NCBI GenBank assembly: GCA_021795255.1
Contig: JAJYPQ010000016.1
Coordinates: 1-23,376, forward strand
DNA length: 23,376 nt
Direction of reading: 5' to 3'
Origin: Pseudomonadota bacterium
Lineage (GTDB): Bacteria; Pseudomonadota; Gammaproteobacteria; Acidiferrobacterales; Acidiferrobacteraceae
A model generated the notes under the pieces. It did not search any database, was not told the origin of the DNA, and worked only from the letters and a program-made list of their open reading frames with translations. Position numbers and translations under genes: made by a program. Shown here one piece after another: positions 14,110-23,207 of this stretch; the stretch's first letter is position 1; every line of letters begins with the position of its first letter.

Positions 14110-15483
14110 ATGAAAGGAGTCGTGGACGCAGGTGTTCGTCGGCTGTCCTGGCGGGAACGCCGGGTACGAGAGTGGATCAGTACCTTGCCGCGCGCGGAGC
14201 CTGTCAAGGCGATGAGTTTGCTGGCCCAATCGGTTCGCGCTCTTAATGGAAGCGTCATCGATTCGGCCACGCGTACCGCGCTATTGGCGTGCTATGAAGA
14301 GCCGGTCATGGATCTTGCCGCCGGTGTACGGAATCACCCTGGCGACGGGAATGGCGTCCATCTTGCGACGACTCTCCATTCAGAAATCGCCCACGGCTAT
14401 CAAGCCGCTCTTACCCCGGATTTAGCCGTTGAGTGGCGACAAGTCGCGATACTCGGCGCCCTGCGCCAATTGGGCGAGGTGATCCGCAGTGCCTATCGTG
14501 CCTATATCCCCGCCCCGCCGGGGGCTTGGCGCCGTATCCATGCCTTGTTTCGGGAGGCGGGTCCGAAGCCGGACGAAGCCATAGAACAGGCTTATATCGC
14601 GGTTCTCTTACTAGGGCTTGCCGATCCTTACGCCTTGCCGACCGGCGGTATTGATGCGGTCTATCAGATCATTCTTGAGGCGGGGCAGCGCGCCGTTCTG
14701 AACGACGCCATCGGCTTTGCGGTCGCGACCGAGGCCGATAGGCCCGCCGATGCCACCGGCACCGAGGGGTTTCTCTTTCTAGATACAAGTGATCTGGTGG
14801 CGGAGATGGCGCGAATGCGCGCTGCTTTGAGTGCTCGTAAGGTTTTACCACCGAGGCTCGCCGCGTTTTTATTACCGGGGCTTGCCGATCGGCTTTTGGT
14901 CTCCTTGAACGAAACTTGGCGGCCGGGTCCGCGGCGCAAATCCTTACGTATTCGCTTGGGCGGAGAGCGCTTGGTTTGCTACGGTCTCGCTGCTCTAAAG
15001 CGTTTGGCAGTGGAGGATTTGGGGCGCGATTATTTTGATCTCGACGAGGACTGGTGGAAGGCGACACCGCATCTTCTGGGGGCCGAGGTGCCGAAGATCT
15101 TACCGCGGGTCACGAGATGGCATGTTCGGGACGCCGGCCGTACCGGATTGTGGCTGAGTACGCATCAGCTCGTTGGGGCACCCCCAGCGCCGAAAACCTG
15201 GATCGGGGTGAAGGATCTCCAGCAAAACCAAGCGTGGCGGGCCGGCGCCGTGCGCTGGTTGAAGCGATCACGCCCCCATGAATACGCAATCGGGGTGGAA
15301 TTGTTGAGCGAGGCGCAAACGGCGTTGTTGCTGCAACGGTTGTCTCCCAGCAGCGCCCGAACCGAGCCTCAGGGCAGCCGACTCGCGCGGCCCCCAAAGG
15401 AAGCCATTATTGTTCCCTTGCGCGCGGCTCAAGCTGCTGTTGGCCCGAGTGATCCGCCGCGAGTTCGGTCTTCCCGGGTCTAA
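14110..15483 (+). CDS. uncharacterised protein, possible C-terminal degenerate PilZ domain
   Basis: A 457-residue soluble protein that I do not recognise by name. The N-terminal two thirds look helical, opening with SWRERRVREWISTLPRAEP and then an ALNGSVIDSATRTALLACYEEPV stretch. The C-terminal part (about 330-430) has a strand pattern like PilZ: TRWHVRDAGRTGLWLS, later WIGVKDL, WRAGAVRWLKR and YAIGVELLS. The key motif would be DAGRTG (341-346) in place of the usual D/N-x-S-x-x-G, and the upstream RxxxR pair is not clear, so c-di-GMP binding is doubtful. The start is ATG 14110, with GGAGGG (14097-14102) 7 nt upstream; an in-frame TTG at 14050 lacks a ribosome binding site. It ends in a 4-nt overlap with convergent suhB and is divergent from fdxA. 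Confidence 0.7.
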   Translation: MKGVVDAGVRRLSWRERRVREWISTLPRAEPVKAMSLLAQSVRALNGSVIDSATRTALLACYEEPVMDLAAGVRNHPGDGNGVHLATTLHSEIAHGYQAALTPDLAVEWRQVAILGALRQLGEVIRSAYRAYIPAPPGAWRRIHALFREAGPKPDEAIEQAYIAVLLLGLADPYALPTGGIDAVYQIILEAGQRAVLNDAIGFAVATEADRPADATGTEGFLFLDTSDLVAEMARMRAALSARKVLPPRLAAFLLPGLADRLLVSLNETWRPGPRRKSLRIRLGGERLVCYGLAALKRLAVEDLGRDYFDLDEDWWKATPHLLGAEVPKILPRVTRWHVRDAGRTGLWLSTHQLVGAPPAPKTWIGVKDLQQNQAWRAGAVRWLKRSRPHEYAIGVELLSEAQTALLLQRLSPSSARTEPQGSRLARPPKEAIIVPLRAAQAAVGPSDPPRVRSSRV

Positions 15484-16265
15484 GCTTTCGAGAAGTCGCT
15501 AAAGGCGTTGCGCATGAGCCCATAGACGCGCGGGTTGGCGGCCAGGATGTTGCCGCTTTCCAGCGGGTCTCCATCAGTGAAAAGGTCGCTAGCAAGCCCT
15601 CCTGCTTCCCGTATCAAAAGGCTCCCAGCAGCTATATCCCAGGGCTTTAGCCCGGTTTCCCAGAAGCCGTCCAAGCGCCCGCATGCGACATAGGCCAAAT
15701 CCAGTGCCGCTGATCCGGCTCGACGGATTCCGCTGGTCTGCTGGGCGAGTCGTTCGAACATGGCGATCCATTCCTTGACCGAGTCGGTTTGCCGAAACGG
15801 AAAGCCGGTGCCGAGCAGGGCCCCGTCGAGATCGGCGACCCGGCTTACCCGGATCCGGCGGTCGTTCAGTTGTGCACCTTCGCCGCGGGTGGCGGTGAAG
15901 AGTTCATCGCGCAGGGGGTCGAATACTACCGCCTGTTCCAATCGGCCGCGGCGCCTAAGCCCTATCGAGACCGCGAACTGCGGGAACCCGTGCAAGAAAT
16001 TCGTCGTTCCGTCTAAGGGGTCTATGACCCATTCCCATTCATTGCCGACCGCGACCCCACTTTCTTCGGCCAAAATCGCATGGTCGGGGTAGGCGCCCCT
16101 TAAGGTGTCGATAATAAGCTCTTCGGCGCGCCGGTCCACTTCGCTTACGAAGTCGTGGCGGCTCTTCGTTTCCACTTGGAGCCTGTCGATGTCCGGCAAG
16201 GCGCGGACGATCATGGTTCCGGCCCGGCGTGCGGCCTTTATGGCAGTGTTCAACATAGGGTGCAT
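15480..16265 (-). CDS. suhB: inositol-1-monophosphatase SuhB
   Basis: A 261-residue protein of the lithium-sensitive phosphatase family. The metal-binding motifs are complete: E67 and E68 in LAEESG, D82-x-x-D85-G-T in WVIDPLDGTTNF, and D210 in KPWDIAAG, with an AGG motif following. It hydrolyses inositol monophosphates in vitro. In E. coli, SuhB also acts with NusA in ribosomal RNA antitermination, which may be its main cell role. The ATG at 16265 has GGAGG 7 nt upstream. Its neighbour on the other side is trmJ, divergent; the suhB-trmJ-cysE-isc order is common in gammaproteobacteria. Confidence 0.96.
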   Translation of the reverse strand: MHPMLNTAIKAARRAGTMIVRALPDIDRLQVETKSRHDFVSEVDRRAEELIIDTLRGAYPDHAILAEESGVAVGNEWEWVIDPLDGTTNFLHGFPQFAVSIGLRRRGRLEQAVVFDPLRDELFTATRGEGAQLNDRRIRVSRVADLDGALLGTGFPFRQTDSVKEWIAMFERLAQQTSGIRRAGSAALDLAYVACGRLDGFWETGLKPWDIAAGSLLIREAGGLASDLFTDGDPLESGNILAANPRVYGLMRNAFSDFSKA

Positions 16266-16289
16266 AAGGGCGCCTCCGGAAAGCGCTGC

Positions 16290-16318
16290 ATTGTAGCGGG
16301 CTGGGTCGGCTCTTGAAA
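16290..16318 (-). promoter_or_regulatory. possible promoter of suhB
   Basis: On the minus strand, a good -10 TACAAT (16290-16295, 5 of 6) has a weak -35 TTTCAA (16313-16318) at 17 nt. The predicted leader of about 18 nt includes the GGAGG ribosome binding site. Confidence 0.4.
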
Positions 16319-16366
16319 GGCTCCGTGGTATTCTCGCCCGCGCCGGGCACGGTCTTCGAGGTATTT

Positions 16367-17107
16367 ATGGCTTTTCCCAACATTCGTATTGTTCTGGTGC
16401 GTCCACAACATCCGGGTAATATCGGCGCCACCGCGCGGGCCATGAAGAATATGGGCCTTTCACAGCTTACCTTGGTGGCGCCGCGGGCCTTTCCGGCGGA
16501 CGACGCGGTCGCTCGGGCGGCCGGGGCCGACGATATCTTAGAGGCAGCGCAGGTCGTAGCCAGCGTGCGCGAGGCTGTGGCCGATTGTCCTTTGGTAGTG
16601 GCCACAAGCGCCCGTCCTCGGACCATCGCCTGGCCCTGTCTGACCCCGAAAGAGGCGGCTTTCGCGCTGTGGGAGGCGGCGCAAATGGCCCCCGTGGCCC
16701 TGCTTTTCGGCGCCGAACGGACTGGTCTTACGAATGATGAGCTCGATTTCGCACAGGCCTTGGTGCAGATTCCGGTCGACCCCCTATTTCCGTCGCTCAA
16801 TTTGGCCGCTGCGGTGCAAATCCTCTGTTACGAGATTCGCCTGAGCGCCGAGAGTGCTACCCAGACCGTAGGCGAGGCCGCTTCGGCTCACCGGCCAGCC
16901 CCTCAAGAGGCGCTGAATCAGCTCATTGATCATCTCGAGAAGGTTCTGATACATATCGGGTTTTTAGATAAAAACAACCCCAGAAAACTGATGCGCCGAC
17001 TGACACGGCTGTTTCGGCGGGCGGCGCCGGATATGAACGAGGTCCTGATCCTCCGGGGGATATTGAGCGCGGTGGAAAGACCTTATCCCCCGACCAAGGA
17101 ATCCTAA
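16367..17107 (+). CDS. trmJ: tRNA (cytidine/uridine-32-2'-O)-methyltransferase TrmJ
   Basis: A 246-residue SPOUT methyltransferase, the same length as E. coli TrmJ. Conserved parts include NIRIVLVRPQHPGNIGATAR (about 5-24), LVVATSARPRTIAWP, VALLFGAERTGLTNDEL and the trefoil-knot segment SLNLAAAVQILCYE. The C-terminal helical extension is present (NQLIDHLEKVLIHIGFLDK, then RLTRLFRRAAPDMNEVLILRGIL). It methylates the ribose at position 32 of certain tRNAs using S-adenosylmethionine. The start is ATG 16367, with GAGGT (16358-16362) just upstream; an earlier in-frame TTG at 16313 would add 18 non-conserved residues. It stands immediately before the IscR-regulated cysE promoter. Confidence 0.95.
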   Translation: MAFPNIRIVLVRPQHPGNIGATARAMKNMGLSQLTLVAPRAFPADDAVARAAGADDILEAAQVVASVREAVADCPLVVATSARPRTIAWPCLTPKEAAFALWEAAQMAPVALLFGAERTGLTNDELDFAQALVQIPVDPLFPSLNLAAAVQILCYEIRLSAESATQTVGEAASAHRPAPQEALNQLIDHLEKVLIHIGFLDKNNPRKLMRRLTRLFRRAAPDMNEVLILRGILSAVERPYPPTKES

Positions 17108-17124
17108 AAGTATCAGGCCGGTTA

Positions 17125-17157
17125 ATACTTGACAGAATTAGTCGGGAATGGCCTAAT
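17125..17157 (+). promoter_or_regulatory. cysE promoter overlapped by an IscR type-1-like operator
   Basis: The operator covers 17125-17149, with left half ATACTTGAC and right half AGTCGGGAAT around a short AT-rich centre. Against the E. coli type-1 IscR consensus as I know it (ATASYYGACTR, then WWWY, then AGTCRRSTAT) 23 of 25 positions fit. Within it lies a perfect -35 TTGACA (17129-17134), followed by a 17-nt spacer and the -10-like CCTAAT (17152-17157). Type-1 sites are bound by the [2Fe-2S] form of IscR and normally repress. The spacing places transcription start near 17164, about 30 nt before the GTG of cysE. Confidence 0.75.
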
Positions 17158-17194
17158 AAGGGAATTCTTAAAGACTGAAAGGGAGGGCTCGGGC

Positions 17195-17953
17195 GTGACC
17201 GAGAAAGGCTATTTTGCCAGCATCTTCGCGCGCGATCCAGCGGCACGTTCACGCTTTGAGATCGTGACGCTCTACCCCGGTGTCCACGCCGTGGGATTGT
17301 ATCGTGTGGCCCATAGGCTTTGGCGGTTGCGGCTGCGTTGGCTGGCCCAGGCGGTGGCCCATTTCGCGCGCTTTGTGACTGGCATCGAAATCCATCCCGC
17401 GGCGCGTCTGGGGCGGCGCTTATTTATAGATCATGGTGTTGGGGTGGTGATTGGGGAAACAGCCGAAGTGGGCGATGATTGCACCTTATATCAAGGGGTG
17501 ACCTTGGGCGGCACGAGCTGGCAGCCCGAAAAGCGTCACCCAACCTTGGGAAATAACGTGATCGTAGGGGCCGGTGCCAAGGTCTTGGGGCCTATTACTG
17601 TGGGCGACGGGGCCCGGATCGGCTCCAATTCGGTGGTCGTAAAGGACGTTCCGGCAGGAGCTACCGTGGTCGGCATTCCCGGGCACCTAGTCGTGAAGCC
17701 CGAGGAGCGGGCCCGTTCGCGCGCCGCGCTCGCCCAAAAGCTTGGCTTTGAGGCCTACGGGCAAGAGGCGCAGACCCCGGATCCCGTGGCCTACGCCATC
17801 GACCGCGTCTTGGATCATTTGCACGTCGTGGACCGGCGCATTGAGCGGCTGTGCGAGGAATTGAGAAAAGCGGGTATTCCCTTGAGTAATATCGCCGAAA
17901 CTACAGGGGGCAACGGGGCCTCCGAGGCTGATCAGCCCCACGCTAATAGTTGA
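17195..17953 (+). CDS. cysE: serine O-acetyltransferase CysE (isc-linked type)
   Basis: A 252-residue protein with a short helical N-terminus and a left-handed beta-helix of hexapeptide repeats, from [15 protein letters not shown] to [27 protein letters not shown]. The active-site histidines fit H80 (IDHG) and H115 (KRHPT). It makes O-acetylserine from serine and acetyl-CoA, the direct precursor of cysteine. The start is GTG 17195, because GGGAGG (17181-17186) lies 8 nt upstream. A TTG at 17129 that would extend the frame is the -35 element of the promoter, so it cannot be translated from that transcript. A CysE paralogue directly before iscR is also known in Azotobacter (cysE2). It supplies the cysteine that IscS uses. 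Confidence 0.94.
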   Translation: MTEKGYFASIFARDPAARSRFEIVTLYPGVHAVGLYRVAHRLWRLRLRWLAQAVAHFARFVTGIEIHPAARLGRRLFIDHGVGVVIGETAEVGDDCTLYQGVTLGGTSWQPEKRHPTLGNNVIVGAGAKVLGPITVGDGARIGSNSVVVKDVPAGATVVGIPGHLVVKPEERARSRAALAQKLGFEAYGQEAQTPDPVAYAIDRVLDHLHVVDRRIERLCEELRKAGIPLSNIAETTGGNGASEADQPHANS

Positions 17954-17979
17954 CTAATATTGTCAGGTATGACAGTATT
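17946..17979 (+). promoter_or_regulatory. IscR type-1-like operator and promoter of the isc operon
   Basis: The site at 17946-17970 has left half ATAGTTGACTA and right half GTCAGGTAT. It fits 24 of 25 positions of the E. coli type-1 consensus, the exception being T instead of A before GTC. It contains the -35 TTGACT (17950-17955) and overlaps the cysE stop codon (17951-17953). The -10 is not clear: CAGTAT (17973-17978) is at 17 nt. A second, overlapping palindrome pairs AATATTGTCA (17956-17965) with TGACAGTATT (17970-17979) with one mismatch. Autorepression of iscR through such a site is the E. coli model. Confidence 0.78.
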
Positions 17980-18005
17980 AGAGGGGAGCAAACGAGGGCG
18001 CGGGC

Positions 18006-18479
18006 ATGAAATTGACGACCAAGGGACGATATGCGGTAACCGCGATGTTGGATATTGCTGTGCATCAGCGGGATGAGGCGGTGGCGTTGGCCGATATCGC
18101 GTCAAGACAGGGGATTTCGCTATCCTATTTGGAACAATTGTTCGCCAAGTTACGCCGTAAGGGCTTAGTCGCGAGCGTTCGCGGACCGGGAGGGGGGTAT
18201 AGCCTCGCGATGTCGGCTTCGAGAATCTCGGTCGCCCAGATTGTGGTCGCTATTAATGAGAATATCGATGCGACGCGGTGTCAGGGGGAGGAAAATTGCC
18301 ACGGCGAAGAGCGCTGCCTCACGCACCACTTGTGGACGGAACTGAGCCACAGGATCTATGAGTTTTTAGATGGAATCACGCTGGCCGATCTTGTGAGTCA
18401 GCCGGGGGTGCAGGAAGTGGTGTTGCGGCAAGCGAAGCGTCCCCCAGTCGCTGTGGATGTGCCTAATACTTGGGCCTGA
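18006..18479 (+). CDS. iscR: Fe-S cluster assembly transcription regulator IscR
   Basis: A 157-residue Rrf2-family repressor. The N-terminal winged helix ([18 protein letters not shown], then a recognition helix near [16 protein letters not shown] and the wing [10 protein letters not shown]) is typical. The cluster ligands C92, C98, C104 and H107 fall at the same numbers as in E. coli, in CQGEENC and CLTHHLW. With a [2Fe-2S] cluster it represses isc genes; the cluster-free form regulates other sites. The ATG at 18006 has GAGGG 7 nt upstream. Its stop lies 11 nt before iscS, so the two are probably cotranscribed. Two likely operators for it lie at 17125 and 17946. Confidence 0.97.
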   Translation: MKLTTKGRYAVTAMLDIAVHQRDEAVALADIASRQGISLSYLEQLFAKLRRKGLVASVRGPGGGYSLAMSASRISVAQIVVAINENIDATRCQGEENCHGEERCLTHHLWTELSHRIYEFLDGITLADLVSQPGVQEVVLRQAKRPPVAVDVPNTWA

Positions 18480-18490
18480 TGGGAGCTGAA

Positions 18491-19705
18491 ATGAGAAAGC
18501 CGATTTACCTGGATTATTCTGCCACGACCCCCGTCGATCCGAGGGTCGCGGGAGTTATGTGTCGCTACTTAACTATGGATGGCGAGTTCGGTAATCCCGC
18601 ATCCCGTTCCCATGCCTTCGGCTGGCAGGCGGAAAAGGCGGTCGAACAGGCGCGCGCCGACGTGGCCGCCTTGATTCATGCAGATCCCAAGGAGATCGTC
18701 TGGACATCGGGCGCAACGGAATCGGATAACCTAGCCCTAAAGGGTGCTGCCCACTTTTACCAGAACAAGGGGCGGCACATCGTGACGGTAAAAACCGAGC
18801 ATAAGGCGATTTTGGATACGGCCCGGCAGCTTGAGCGCGAGGGGTTTTCCGTGACTTATTTGGACCCCGAACCTAACGGTCTTGTGGATTTGGCAAAGCT
18901 CGAAGCGGCATTGCGTCCGGATACGATTTTGGTGTCTGTGATGCACGTCAATAACGAGATCGGTGTGATCCAAGATCTCGCGGCCATCAGTAAGGTCGTG
19001 CGCCCACGAGGCATTCTTTTTCATTCGGATGCGGCCCAGAGCGCCGGGAAGATTGAGGTGGATGTCGCGGCGCTGGGTGTGGATCTTCTGTCTTTGAGTG
19101 CGCACAAGGTCTACGGGCCGAAAGGTATAGGGGCCTTGTATGTGCGGCGCAAACCGCGGGTACGCCTTGAGGCGCAGATGCACGGCGGAGGTCACGAGCG
19201 CGGTATGCGTTCGGGCACCCTTGCCACCCATCAGATCGTGGGTATGGGAGAGGCGTTCCGCTTGGCGCGCGAAGAGATGGAATCGGAGGCCAAGCGCTTG
19301 AGCGGCTTACGCGACCAGCTTTTGCGTGGGCTTTCGGATATCGAAGAGGTGTACGTGAACGGAGATCTCGAACACAGGATCCCGGGCAATCTGAATATCA
19401 GTTTTAATTTTGTCGAAGGCGAGTCTTTGATCATGGCGCTAAAGGAATTGGCTGTATCGTCGGGTTCGGCGTGTACATCGGCTAGCCTCGAGCCGTCCTA
19501 TGTCTTGCGAGCCTTGGGACGGAACGACGAGTTGGCGCATAGTTCGATCCGGTTCACCCTGGGGCGCTTCACGACCCCTGAGGACATCGAATACACGGTT
19601 CGCCTATTGCACGAAAAGATCGGTCGGCTACGGGAGCTTTCGCCATTGTGGGAGATGTATAAAGACGGCGTTGATCTCAATTCGGTGCAGTGGGCCGCTC
19701 ATTAA
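18491..19705 (+). CDS. iscS: cysteine desulfurase IscS
   Basis: A 404-residue PLP enzyme, the same length as E. coli IscS and strongly similar throughout. Key residues are in place: H104, D180 and Q183 around the cofactor, the PLP lysine K206 in [10 protein letters not shown], and the persulfide-forming C328 in [21 protein letters not shown]. It takes sulfur from cysteine and passes it to IscU and to tRNA thiolation partners. The start is ATG 18491 with GGGAG (18481-18485) 5 nt upstream; an in-frame start at 18470 would overlap iscR and add residues not found in the family. The C-terminus keeps the conserved [15 protein letters not shown] motif that touches IscU. Confidence 0.98.
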   Translation: MRKPIYLDYSATTPVDPRVAGVMCRYLTMDGEFGNPASRSHAFGWQAEKAVEQARADVAALIHADPKEIVWTSGATESDNLALKGAAHFYQNKGRHIVTVKTEHKAILDTARQLEREGFSVTYLDPEPNGLVDLAKLEAALRPDTILVSVMHVNNEIGVIQDLAAISKVVRPRGILFHSDAAQSAGKIEVDVAALGVDLLSLSAHKVYGPKGIGALYVRRKPRVRLEAQMHGGGHERGMRSGTLATHQIVGMGEAFRLAREEMESEAKRLSGLRDQLLRGLSDIEEVYVNGDLEHRIPGNLNISFNFVEGESLIMALKELAVSSGSACTSASLEPSYVLRALGRNDELAHSSIRFTLGRFTTPEDIEYTVRLLHEKIGRLRELSPLWEMYKDGVDLNSVQWAAH

Positions 19706-19731
19706 GTTGGTAATACCAGAAGGAGAACGAC

Positions 19732-20136
19732 ATGGCATACGGGACTAAGGTTTTGGATCATTATGAAAATCCGCGGAACGTCGGCTCGTTCGATAAGGGC
19801 GATCCCACGATCGGTACTGGTATGGTCGGCGCCCCGGCGTGCGGGGATGTGATGAAGCTGCAGATTCGCGTGAATAGTGAAGGCGTTATAGAGGAGGCGC
19901 GTTTTAAGACCTACGGGTGCGGAAGTGCTATCGCCTCAAGCTCGCTCTTGACGGAATGGGTTAAGGGTAAAACCTTGGAAGAGGCGGGCTCGATTAAAAA
20001 TACCGACATCGCCGAGGAATTGGCACTGCCTCCCGTCAAGATTCACTGCTCGGTGTTGGCTGAGGATGCCATCAAGGCCGCTATTGCCGACTATCGTAAG
20101 AAGACCGGCAAGGACGATAGTGCGAACGCGGCGTAA
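19732..20136 (+). CDS. iscU: Fe-S cluster scaffold IscU
   Basis: A 134-residue scaffold, about six residues longer than E. coli IscU at the C-terminus. The cluster-binding residues C37, D39, C63, H105 and C106 are all at canonical positions. The HscA recognition motif LPPVK (99-103) is intact. [2Fe-2S] clusters are built here with sulfur from IscS and electrons from Fdx, and are released by HscA/HscB. The ribosome binding site AGGAGA (19721-19726) is strong and 5 nt from the ATG, in a 26-nt gap after iscS, consistent with high expression of the scaffold. Confidence 0.98.
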   Translation: MAYGTKVLDHYENPRNVGSFDKGDPTIGTGMVGAPACGDVMKLQIRVNSEGVIEEARFKTYGCGSAIASSSLLTEWVKGKTLEEAGSIKNTDIAEELALPPVKIHCSVLAEDAIKAAIADYRKKTGKDDSANAA

Positions 20137-20150
20137 AGGAGCGAAGTGAC

Positions 20151-20474
20151 ATGACTGTGACATTGACCGAGAACGCGGCGCGTCATGTGCGCCGTTCTCT
20201 TGAGAAGCGGGGCCGAGGAGAGGGCCTGAGGCTCGGGGTACGCACGAGCGGCTGTTCGGGGATGGCTTACGTTCTCGAATACGCAGATCAGATAGCGGCC
20301 GAGGATCATGTCTACGAAAGTTACGGCGTGAAGGTCCTCGTGGATCCGAAGAGTCTCGCGTATCTCGAGGGAACGGAATTGGATTATACCCGCGAGGGCT
20401 TGAATGAAGGGTTCCGTTTCAATAATCCGAATCAGAAGGAGTCCTGCGGTTGCGGTGAAAGCTTCAGCGTATAG
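20151..20474 (+). CDS. iscA: A-type Fe-S carrier IscA
   Basis: A 107-residue A-type carrier. The three conserved cysteines are C35 in TSGCSGMAY and C99 and C101 in the C-terminal [10 protein letters not shown]. It receives clusters or iron and hands them to target proteins, especially for [4Fe-4S] maturation. It follows iscU after 14 nt with AAAGGAG upstream. The position and length match the IscA of isc operons rather than the longer SufA or ErpA, which in many genomes lie elsewhere. Confidence 0.97.
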   Translation: MTVTLTENAARHVRRSLEKRGRGEGLRLGVRTSGCSGMAYVLEYADQIAAEDHVYESYGVKVLVDPKSLAYLEGTELDYTREGLNEGFRFNNPNQKESCGCGESFSV

Positions 20475-20488
20475 AATGAGGGCACCGC

Positions 20489-21007
20489 ATGGCACGAAAT
20501 TATTTCGAATTATTTGGCCTTCCCGTCCGCTTTGATATCGACCGGGAGGACCTCGTACGTCGCCATCGCGAATTGATCCGAACATGGCATCCAGATCGAT
20601 TCGCGCAGGGCTCGACCCAGGAGCGTAGGCTCGCAGTCGAAATGAGCGCGGATCTAAACGACGGGATGAAGGTCTTGCGCGACCCCGTAGACCGTGCTCG
20701 TTATTTTCTGAAAATAAACGGTGTATCGACCGACGAGGAGACGGACACCCTCATGGATCCGGCGTTTCTCCAGGAGCAAATGGCCTGGCGCGAGCGTTTG
20801 GAAGAGAGCCACGGTGACGCCGGACAAGTCGACAGCCTGGCTGCCGAGGTCGCGGCTGTGAGGATGCGCCGGGAGGAGGCCTTAAGCCAGGCCTTGGCGC
20901 AAGAGGGTGGGGCTGGCTTTTCGAGCGCCCGACAACTCGTTCGCGAGCTCCAGTTCCTCCGCCGGTTTGGAGACGAACTCGACGAAGTGCAAGTCGGGGT
21001 GTCGTAA
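20489..21007 (+). CDS. hscB: J-domain co-chaperone HscB
   Basis: A 172-residue protein with an N-terminal J domain opening [15 protein letters not shown] and the HPD tripeptide at H34-D36 (TWHPDRFAQ). A three-helix C-terminal domain follows (about 85-172) that binds IscU. It stimulates the ATPase of HscA and delivers IscU with its cluster. GAGGG lies 7 nt before the ATG. The gene ends one nucleotide before the start of hscA, implying translational coupling. Confidence 0.96.
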   Translation: MARNYFELFGLPVRFDIDREDLVRRHRELIRTWHPDRFAQGSTQERRLAVEMSADLNDGMKVLRDPVDRARYFLKINGVSTDEETDTLMDPAFLQEQMAWRERLEESHGDAGQVDSLAAEVAAVRMRREEALSQALAQEGGAGFSSARQLVRELQFLRRFGDELDEVQVGVS

Positions 21008-21008
21008 T

Positions 21009-22850
21009 ATGGCCCTCCTGCAAATCAGCGAGCCCGGGCAGTCGCCGCTTCCGCATGAACGGCGGCGGGCGGCGGGCATCGATCTTGGTACCACCAATTC
21101 CCTTATAGCCACGGTCCGAGATGGCCAGGTACAGGTGCTCGGCGACGCCGAGGGCCAGATCCTCCTGCCTTCGGTCGTTCGCTTCCATGCCGATGGCTCA
21201 ACGACTATTGGCCAGGCCGCGGCCGCGGCCGAAGTCTTGGATCCGCTGAATACGATCGCCTCGGTAAAGCGGCTCATGGGCCGCGGCCGCGCCGAGATCG
21301 GCGCGAGCCCTTACGAGGTGAATGGTGCCAGTGAAGGCACGGTGCGCCTACGGACGGTGGCTGGGGAAAAGACCCCGGTTGAGGTCTCGGCGCACATCCT
21401 GCACGCCTTAAAGACGCGCGCTGAAGCCAATTTGGGCGGGGAGTTAGGCGGTGTTGTCATCACGGTCCCGGCATATTTTGATGAACCGCAGCGCCAGGCG
21501 ACCAAGGATGCCGCCCGCTTGGCCGGGCTGTCGGTTCTGCGGCTTTTGAATGAACCGACGGCGGCGGCGGTCGCCTATGGTCTCGACCGCAACCCCGAGG
21601 GGCTCTACTGCGTGTATGACCTAGGCGGTGGCACCTTCGATGTCTCGCTCTTGCGCCTATCGCAAGGGGTTTTTGAGGTGTTAGCGACCGGCGGTGATGC
21701 CCTGTTGGGCGGAGACGATATGGACGCGGTGGTCGTGCGCCACTTTGTGGACCAGGGGGCGCGTGCGAACTCGCCTTCACAGACGCGCCAACTCTTGCGC
21801 GCTGCGCGCTACGCGCGCGAGCGTTTGAGCGAAGAGGCTGAAACTTCGGTCGATATCCCGGGCGTGTTTCAGGGATCGCTGACCCGTGCGACGCTTGAGG
21901 ACCTGATCGATCCCTTGATCGAGCGCACCTTGACCCCCTGCCGGCGCGTCTTGAAGGATGCGGGCGTGAAAGTGGCCGACATTCATGAGGTCGTGTTGGT
22001 CGGAGGGGCCACTAGGACGCCGCGCGTGCGGGAAAGGATAGAGGGGTTTTTCCGCAAGGCGCCTTTGCACGACATCGATCCGGATCAAGTAGTGGCGGTA
22101 GGAGCTGCGCGCCAAGCCGATCTTTTGATAGGCAATGTTGGGGCTGCCGATATGTTGTTGTTGGACGTCATCCCCTTGTCGCTCGGCCTTGAGATCATGG
22201 GCGGGCTCGTCGAGAAGATCATTCCGCGCAATTCCCCCATACCGGCGTCGCGCGCTCAGGAGTTTACGACCTATAAAGACGGTCAGACGGCCTTGGCCTT
22301 GCACGTGGTGCAAGGGGAGCGCGATTTGGTCAGCGACTGCCGATCCTTGGCACGTTTTTCCTTGCGTGGCATTCCGCCGATGGTGGCCGGGGCGGCGCGT
22401 ATCCGTGTGACGTTTCGGGTTGATGCGGATGGACTACTGAGCGTAACGGCGCGCGAACTGACGCAGGGCGTAGAGAGCGAGATTACTGTAAAGCCGTCGT
22501 TCGGTCTGTCGGACGCGGATATCGAGCAGATGCTAGGGGATTCGATCATTCATGCGAGTGATGACGCCTTGATGCGTGCCCTTCGTGAACAGCAAGTAGA
22601 GGCGGACCGGATGATAGAGGCGGTAGAGGCGGCCATGGCGGAGGACGCGGAACTTCTCGTGGAAAGCGAACGGACCGCTATTGAACGTCAGATCGCTCTT
22701 CTAAAGGACATCAGAGGCGGCACTGACGCTCAGGCGATACGCGAGGCGATCGTCAGTCTCGACCGGGCGAGCGCCAGCTTTGCGGCCCGGCGAATGGATG
22801 CCGGTTTACGCAAGGCGATGACGGGCCGCTCCGTCACCGAGTTCCCCTAA
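21009..22850 (+). CDS. hscA: Hsp70-type chaperone HscA
   Basis: A 613-residue Hsp70, near the 616 residues of E. coli HscA. It has an ATPase domain (about 20-390) with GIDLGTTNS (23-31), [35 protein letters not shown] and [15 protein letters not shown] substrate-binding domain (about 390-510) and a helical lid follow. It drives cluster transfer from IscU by ATP hydrolysis, recognising the LPPVK motif. The start is ATG 21009, one nucleotide after the hscB stop; an in-frame ATG inside hscB at 20907 would add 34 residues absent from the family. The stop codon shares its last A with the ATG of fdx. Confidence 0.97.
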   Translation: MALLQISEPGQSPLPHERRRAAGIDLGTTNSLIATVRDGQVQVLGDAEGQILLPSVVRFHADGSTTIGQAAAAAEVLDPLNTIASVKRLMGRGRAEIGASPYEVNGASEGTVRLRTVAGEKTPVEVSAHILHALKTRAEANLGGELGGVVITVPAYFDEPQRQATKDAARLAGLSVLRLLNEPTAAAVAYGLDRNPEGLYCVYDLGGGTFDVSLLRLSQGVFEVLATGGDALLGGDDMDAVVVRHFVDQGARANSPSQTRQLLRAARYARERLSEEAETSVDIPGVFQGSLTRATLEDLIDPLIERTLTPCRRVLKDAGVKVADIHEVVLVGGATRTPRVRERIEGFFRKAPLHDIDPDQVVAVGAARQADLLIGNVGAADMLLLDVIPLSLGLEIMGGLVEKIIPRNSPIPASRAQEFTTYKDGQTALALHVVQGERDLVSDCRSLARFSLRGIPPMVAGAARIRVTFRVDADGLLSVTARELTQGVESEITVKPSFGLSDADIEQMLGDSIIHASDDALMRALREQQVEADRMIEAVEAAMAEDAELLVESERTAIERQIALLKDIRGGTDAQAIREAIVSLDRASASFAARRMDAGLRKAMTGRSVTEFP

Positions 22851-23188
22851 TGGGCCGGATTCGCGTCTTGCCCCACCCGGAGATATGCCCTGAGGGAGCC
22901 GAATTCGATGGTCCTGAGGGGATGAGTGTGTGTGACGCCCTTTTAGGCGCTGGCATCCCCGTAGAGCACGCCTGCGAGAAGGCCTGTGCCTGCACCACCT
23001 GCCATGTTTTGATCCGCCAAGGTTTTGAGGCCTTGGCGCCGGCCGAAGAGAAAGAAGAGGATCTGTTAGATAAGGCTTGGGGTCTTGAGCCTGACTCCCG
23101 TTTAAGTTGCCAAGCCAAGATCCCGAAGGAGACTCTCGTCGTAGAGATCCCGAAATATACGATCAACATGGTCTCGGAGGTTCATTGA
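22850..23188 (+). CDS. fdx: [2Fe-2S] ferredoxin Fdx of the isc operon
   Basis: A 112-residue adrenodoxin-type ferredoxin. The cluster ligands fit C42, C48, C51 (CEKACACTTC) and C87 (SRLSCQAK). It gives electrons to IscS-IscU during cluster building. Its ATG overlaps the hscA stop (TAATG), so translation is probably coupled. It differs completely from the bacterial-type FdxA encoded at 13670-13993. Confidence 0.97.
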   Translation: MGRIRVLPHPEICPEGAEFDGPEGMSVCDALLGAGIPVEHACEKACACTTCHVLIRQGFEALAPAEEKEEDLLDKAWGLEPDSRLSCQAKIPKETLVVEIPKYTINMVSEVH

Positions 23189-23207
23189 GCGCAAGGAGCA
23201 TCTTGAT

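Noticed and set aside
17129..17194. Upstream TTG start for cysE at 17129
   Set aside because: This TTG is part of the TTGACA -35 and IscR operator, while GTG 17195 has a strong ribosome binding site at 8 nt.
20907..21008. Upstream ATG start for hscA inside hscB
   Set aside because: The extra 34 residues are absent from the family, and ATG 21009 follows the hscB stop by one nucleotide.
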